From Hahella sp. KA22 (GTDB taxonomy: Bacteria; Pseudomonadota; Gammaproteobacteria; Pseudomonadales; Oleiphilaceae): a DNA stretch of 64,000 nt. The stretch covers positions 186,001 through 250,000 of the forward strand of contig NZ_CP035490.1 of assembly GCF_004135205.1 (NCBI RefSeq), written 5' to 3'. Each line of letters opens with the position of its first letter. Positions within the stretch are counted from its first letter, which is position 1. The notes under the pieces were generated by a model. It saw only the letters and a list, made by a program, of their open reading frames with translations. It made no database searches and had not been told where the DNA came from. Of this stretch, positions 62,595-64,000 are shown piece after piece. The translations under genes and the position numbers were made by a program.

Positions 62595-63578
62595 ATGCAT
62601 AAACTCTCTTTTCTGGCTGGCGGGTTGCTCGCCGCCTCACTCAGTCTGACCGCTAACGCTGAATATTGCCCTGACTACGACAGCGTGCTGCATGCTCCAG
62701 GACTGCAGAAGCCGGCGCAGAAGTCGTTTCACCATTGGGGTAACCGTCTGCTCGCTTCTTTGAATAAGCCGTTCCATATGGTCCACGACCAGATCGTCAA
62801 AGCCGGCGATTCCGCCACCATGGTGGGGAAATTCGACTACTCCGCCCTGTTCCATAAAGACCTTGAGGACGAGGACATACATGTCTACGTCTACGGAACC
62901 GGTATGTCCGGTTGGGAGTATCTGGGAGAACATCGCACCAATAGCGATGGCAAGATTTACGTCAACCTCAACAAGCCTGAGGGCGACTATGTCGTACGTA
63001 TGGTGGTGGAAGGCGATCATACTGAAGCATCCGGTTACCTGACCGTGGTGCAACCCGGCCGTAAAACCGTACTCTTCGATATCGACGGCACGCTGACCCT
63101 GAACGACTTCGAAGCCATCGACGACTACCTGGGCACGGATACCGCGGAAATGCACAACTACGCGGCGGAGGTAGTATGGGACTATGTGGAGAAAGGCTAT
63201 CAGGTAGTGTATCTCACCGGTCGCCAGTACTGGATGGCCAAAACCACCCGCAACTGGTTCAACACCAAAGGCCTGTTCCAATGGCATCTGCGCACGGACA
63301 GCAACGCGGAAAACCCGGCCAGCCCGCAGACTCAGGCTTATAAAACCGCCTACATTCGTCACCTGCTGAACGACGTGCAATTGGATATCGTACGCGCCTA
63401 CGGCAACGCCGCCTCCGATATCGCAGCCTACGCCGACGCCGGCCTGTCCAAGTCCGAGACTTACATCATCGGGCCGGAAGCTGGTCAAGAAGGGACGCAG
63501 GCGGTTGATGGCGATTACACCTATCACTACTCCACCGTTGTGACGGAAACTCCCGCCGCCGGCTGCGAGTGGCGATAA
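62595..63578 (+). CDS. Exported LNS2/lipin-type HAD phosphatase
   Basis: 327 residues with AAAGGACT upstream and a signal peptide to about 22. Residues of about 60-150 are a beta-sandwich (EDIHVYVYGTGMSGWEYLGE, DYVVRMVVEGDHTE). The C-terminal part is a HAD domain with TVLFDIDGTLTLNDFEAID (D162 and D164), VVYLTGRQYWMAKTTRNWF for motif II, and IVRAYGNAASDIAAYADAG for motif III/IV. It resembles the LNS2 domain of lipins and PITP-related proteins, which act on phosphatidate. Lipid or phosphate substrate in the periplasm is inference. Confidence 0.85.
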   Translation: MHKLSFLAGGLLAASLSLTANAEYCPDYDSVLHAPGLQKPAQKSFHHWGNRLLASLNKPFHMVHDQIVKAGDSATMVGKFDYSALFHKDLEDEDIHVYVYGTGMSGWEYLGEHRTNSDGKIYVNLNKPEGDYVVRMVVEGDHTEASGYLTVVQPGRKTVLFDIDGTLTLNDFEAIDDYLGTDTAEMHNYAAEVVWDYVEKGYQVVYLTGRQYWMAKTTRNWFNTKGLFQWHLRTDSNAENPASPQTQAYKTAYIRHLLNDVQLDIVRAYGNAASDIAAYADAGLSKSETYIIGPEAGQEGTQAVDGDYTYHYSTVVTETPAAGCEWR

Positions 63579-63601
63579 TCAACACTGCTAAAGCGGCAAT
63601 A

Positions 63602-63630
63602 AACAGGGAAGCCTTTGTTTCCCTGTTTTC
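63602..63630 (+). terminator. Terminator after the HAD phosphatase gene
   Basis: AACAGGGAA (63602-63610) pairs with TTCCCTGTT (63619-63627), then TTC. The stem is sound but the U-run short. Confidence 0.6.
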
Positions 63631-63680
63631 ATCTGATCAGGGTGGAAACGGAAATTCTTCTCCCTCTACCACAGGCAACG

Positions 63681-64000
63681 TCAGGACTTGTCCAGCTCCC
63701 GCAAAAACGTTTCCATAAAAGCGTCCACCACCGCCGGATGCTTGCCGGTAATCAGATTGCCGTCCACGAAGGTGTCCACCGCCTGGTTATTCTCTACCTG
63801 CAATATCCCGCCAGCGTTACGGACATCGGCGACAATATTATGCGCAGCGGTGACCTTGCGTCCCTGCAGTAAAGTCGGGTCCGCCGTGAACAGCCATAGC
63901 GAATGACAAATAGCGCCAATTTTTATGCGATTGGTGGCAATGACTTGACGCAAAAACGCCACCGCCGGGGCGCGGGAAACGCCATCGTCGCTCAACTCGG
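63681..64000 (-). CDS. DJ-1/PfpI family protein, C-terminal part
   Basis: The frame runs off the right edge, so only the last 106 residues are seen. The TTG at 63995 is inside the gene, not its start, because the frame stays open through the edge. PfpI features: SRAPAVAFLRQVIATNRIKI, then the nucleophile elbow IGAICHSLWLF with the catalytic cysteine, GRKVTAAHNIVADVRNAG, and FVDGNLITGKHPAVVDAFM. Family members act as proteases, glyoxalases or stress chaperones; which applies here is not clear. Confidence 0.87.
   Translation of the reverse strand, partial: ELSDDGVSRAPAVAFLRQVIATNRIKIGAICHSLWLFTADPTLLQGRKVTAAHNIVADVRNAGGILQVENNQAVDTFVDGNLITGKHPAVVDAFMETFLRELDKS

Noticed and set aside
63681-63995. 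Complete short DJ-1/PfpI gene starting at 63995
   Set aside because: The frame stays open to the window edge and the fold needs an N-terminal part, so the gene is cut off, not short.

Overview
The window reads as an accessory-rich stretch of the chromosome of a marine, aerobic, heterotrophic gammaproteobacterium. GC content is moderate to high, there are many exported proteins, and the set includes a two-subunit pyruvate carboxylase, NrtABC-type nitrate uptake, a polyamine-type c-di-GMP sensor pair, PEP-CTERM sorting and an MCP. Gene content and style suggest an Oceanospirillales-type organism close to Hahella; this is inference from the reading alone, with no database search. No rRNA, tRNA, CRISPR array, prophage or classical insertion sequence was seen.

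Layout. 1-5.3 kb: end of a PQQ-type sugar dehydrogenase gene, a membrane protein, a GNAT acetyltransferase, a DMT exporter divergent from a MarR regulator, an orphan periplasmic solute-binding protein and an AraC regulator. 5.5-11.6 kb: a Sel1-like exported protein, a zinc protease with a Gly/Asp-Cys repeat tail, a second GNAT, then a three-gene run (protein with hydrophobic hairpin, formylglycine-generating-enzyme-like lipoprotein, zinc-ribbon membrane protein) and a DUF2799 lipoprotein. 11.6-18.5 kb: a HupE/UreJ protein, a cohesin-like PEP-CTERM protein beside a dockerin-ended purple-acid-phosphatase-like enzyme, and a CadC-like membrane regulator. 18.9-21.4 kb: an exported VWA protein paired with an exported PKD protein.

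21.4-24.6 kb is the most unusual part. A small GIY-YIG nuclease gene is bounded by 39-bp near-perfect inverted repeats. It sits between a 55-bp-period tandem array and a 91-bp-period array that carry the same core repeat in opposite orientations. Next to it is a two-gene RNA-repair-like operon: a polynucleotide-kinase-like P-loop protein and a Thg1-family 3'-5' polymerase.

24.9-44.1 kb: an NspS/MbaA-like pair (PotD-like binding protein plus GGDEF-EAL receptor), a Ca/Na antiporter, a phosphoesterase-family gene with a sodium:solute symporter, an MscS channel translationally coupled to a large membrane ATPase, two sensor genes (SUOX-fold periplasmic protein plus hybrid histidine kinase), a methyltransferase, a cysteine-synthase-like enzyme and a patatin. 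44.2-51 kb: pyruvate carboxylase subunits and the nitrate ABC transporter. 51.3-64 kb: mixed single genes including an isoaspartyl peptidase, an MCP, a 2OG-Fe(II) oxygenase, a glutathione transferase divergent from a WYL regulator, a CusF-like protein, an exported LNS2-type HAD phosphatase and a cut-off DJ-1/PfpI gene.

A second repeat family was found by eye. A 150-bp cassette made of five successive stem-loops is present twice (about 52.5 and 61.75 kb, 4 differences by eye). Each copy begins at or just after a stop codon and has the same orientation relative to the gene upstream.
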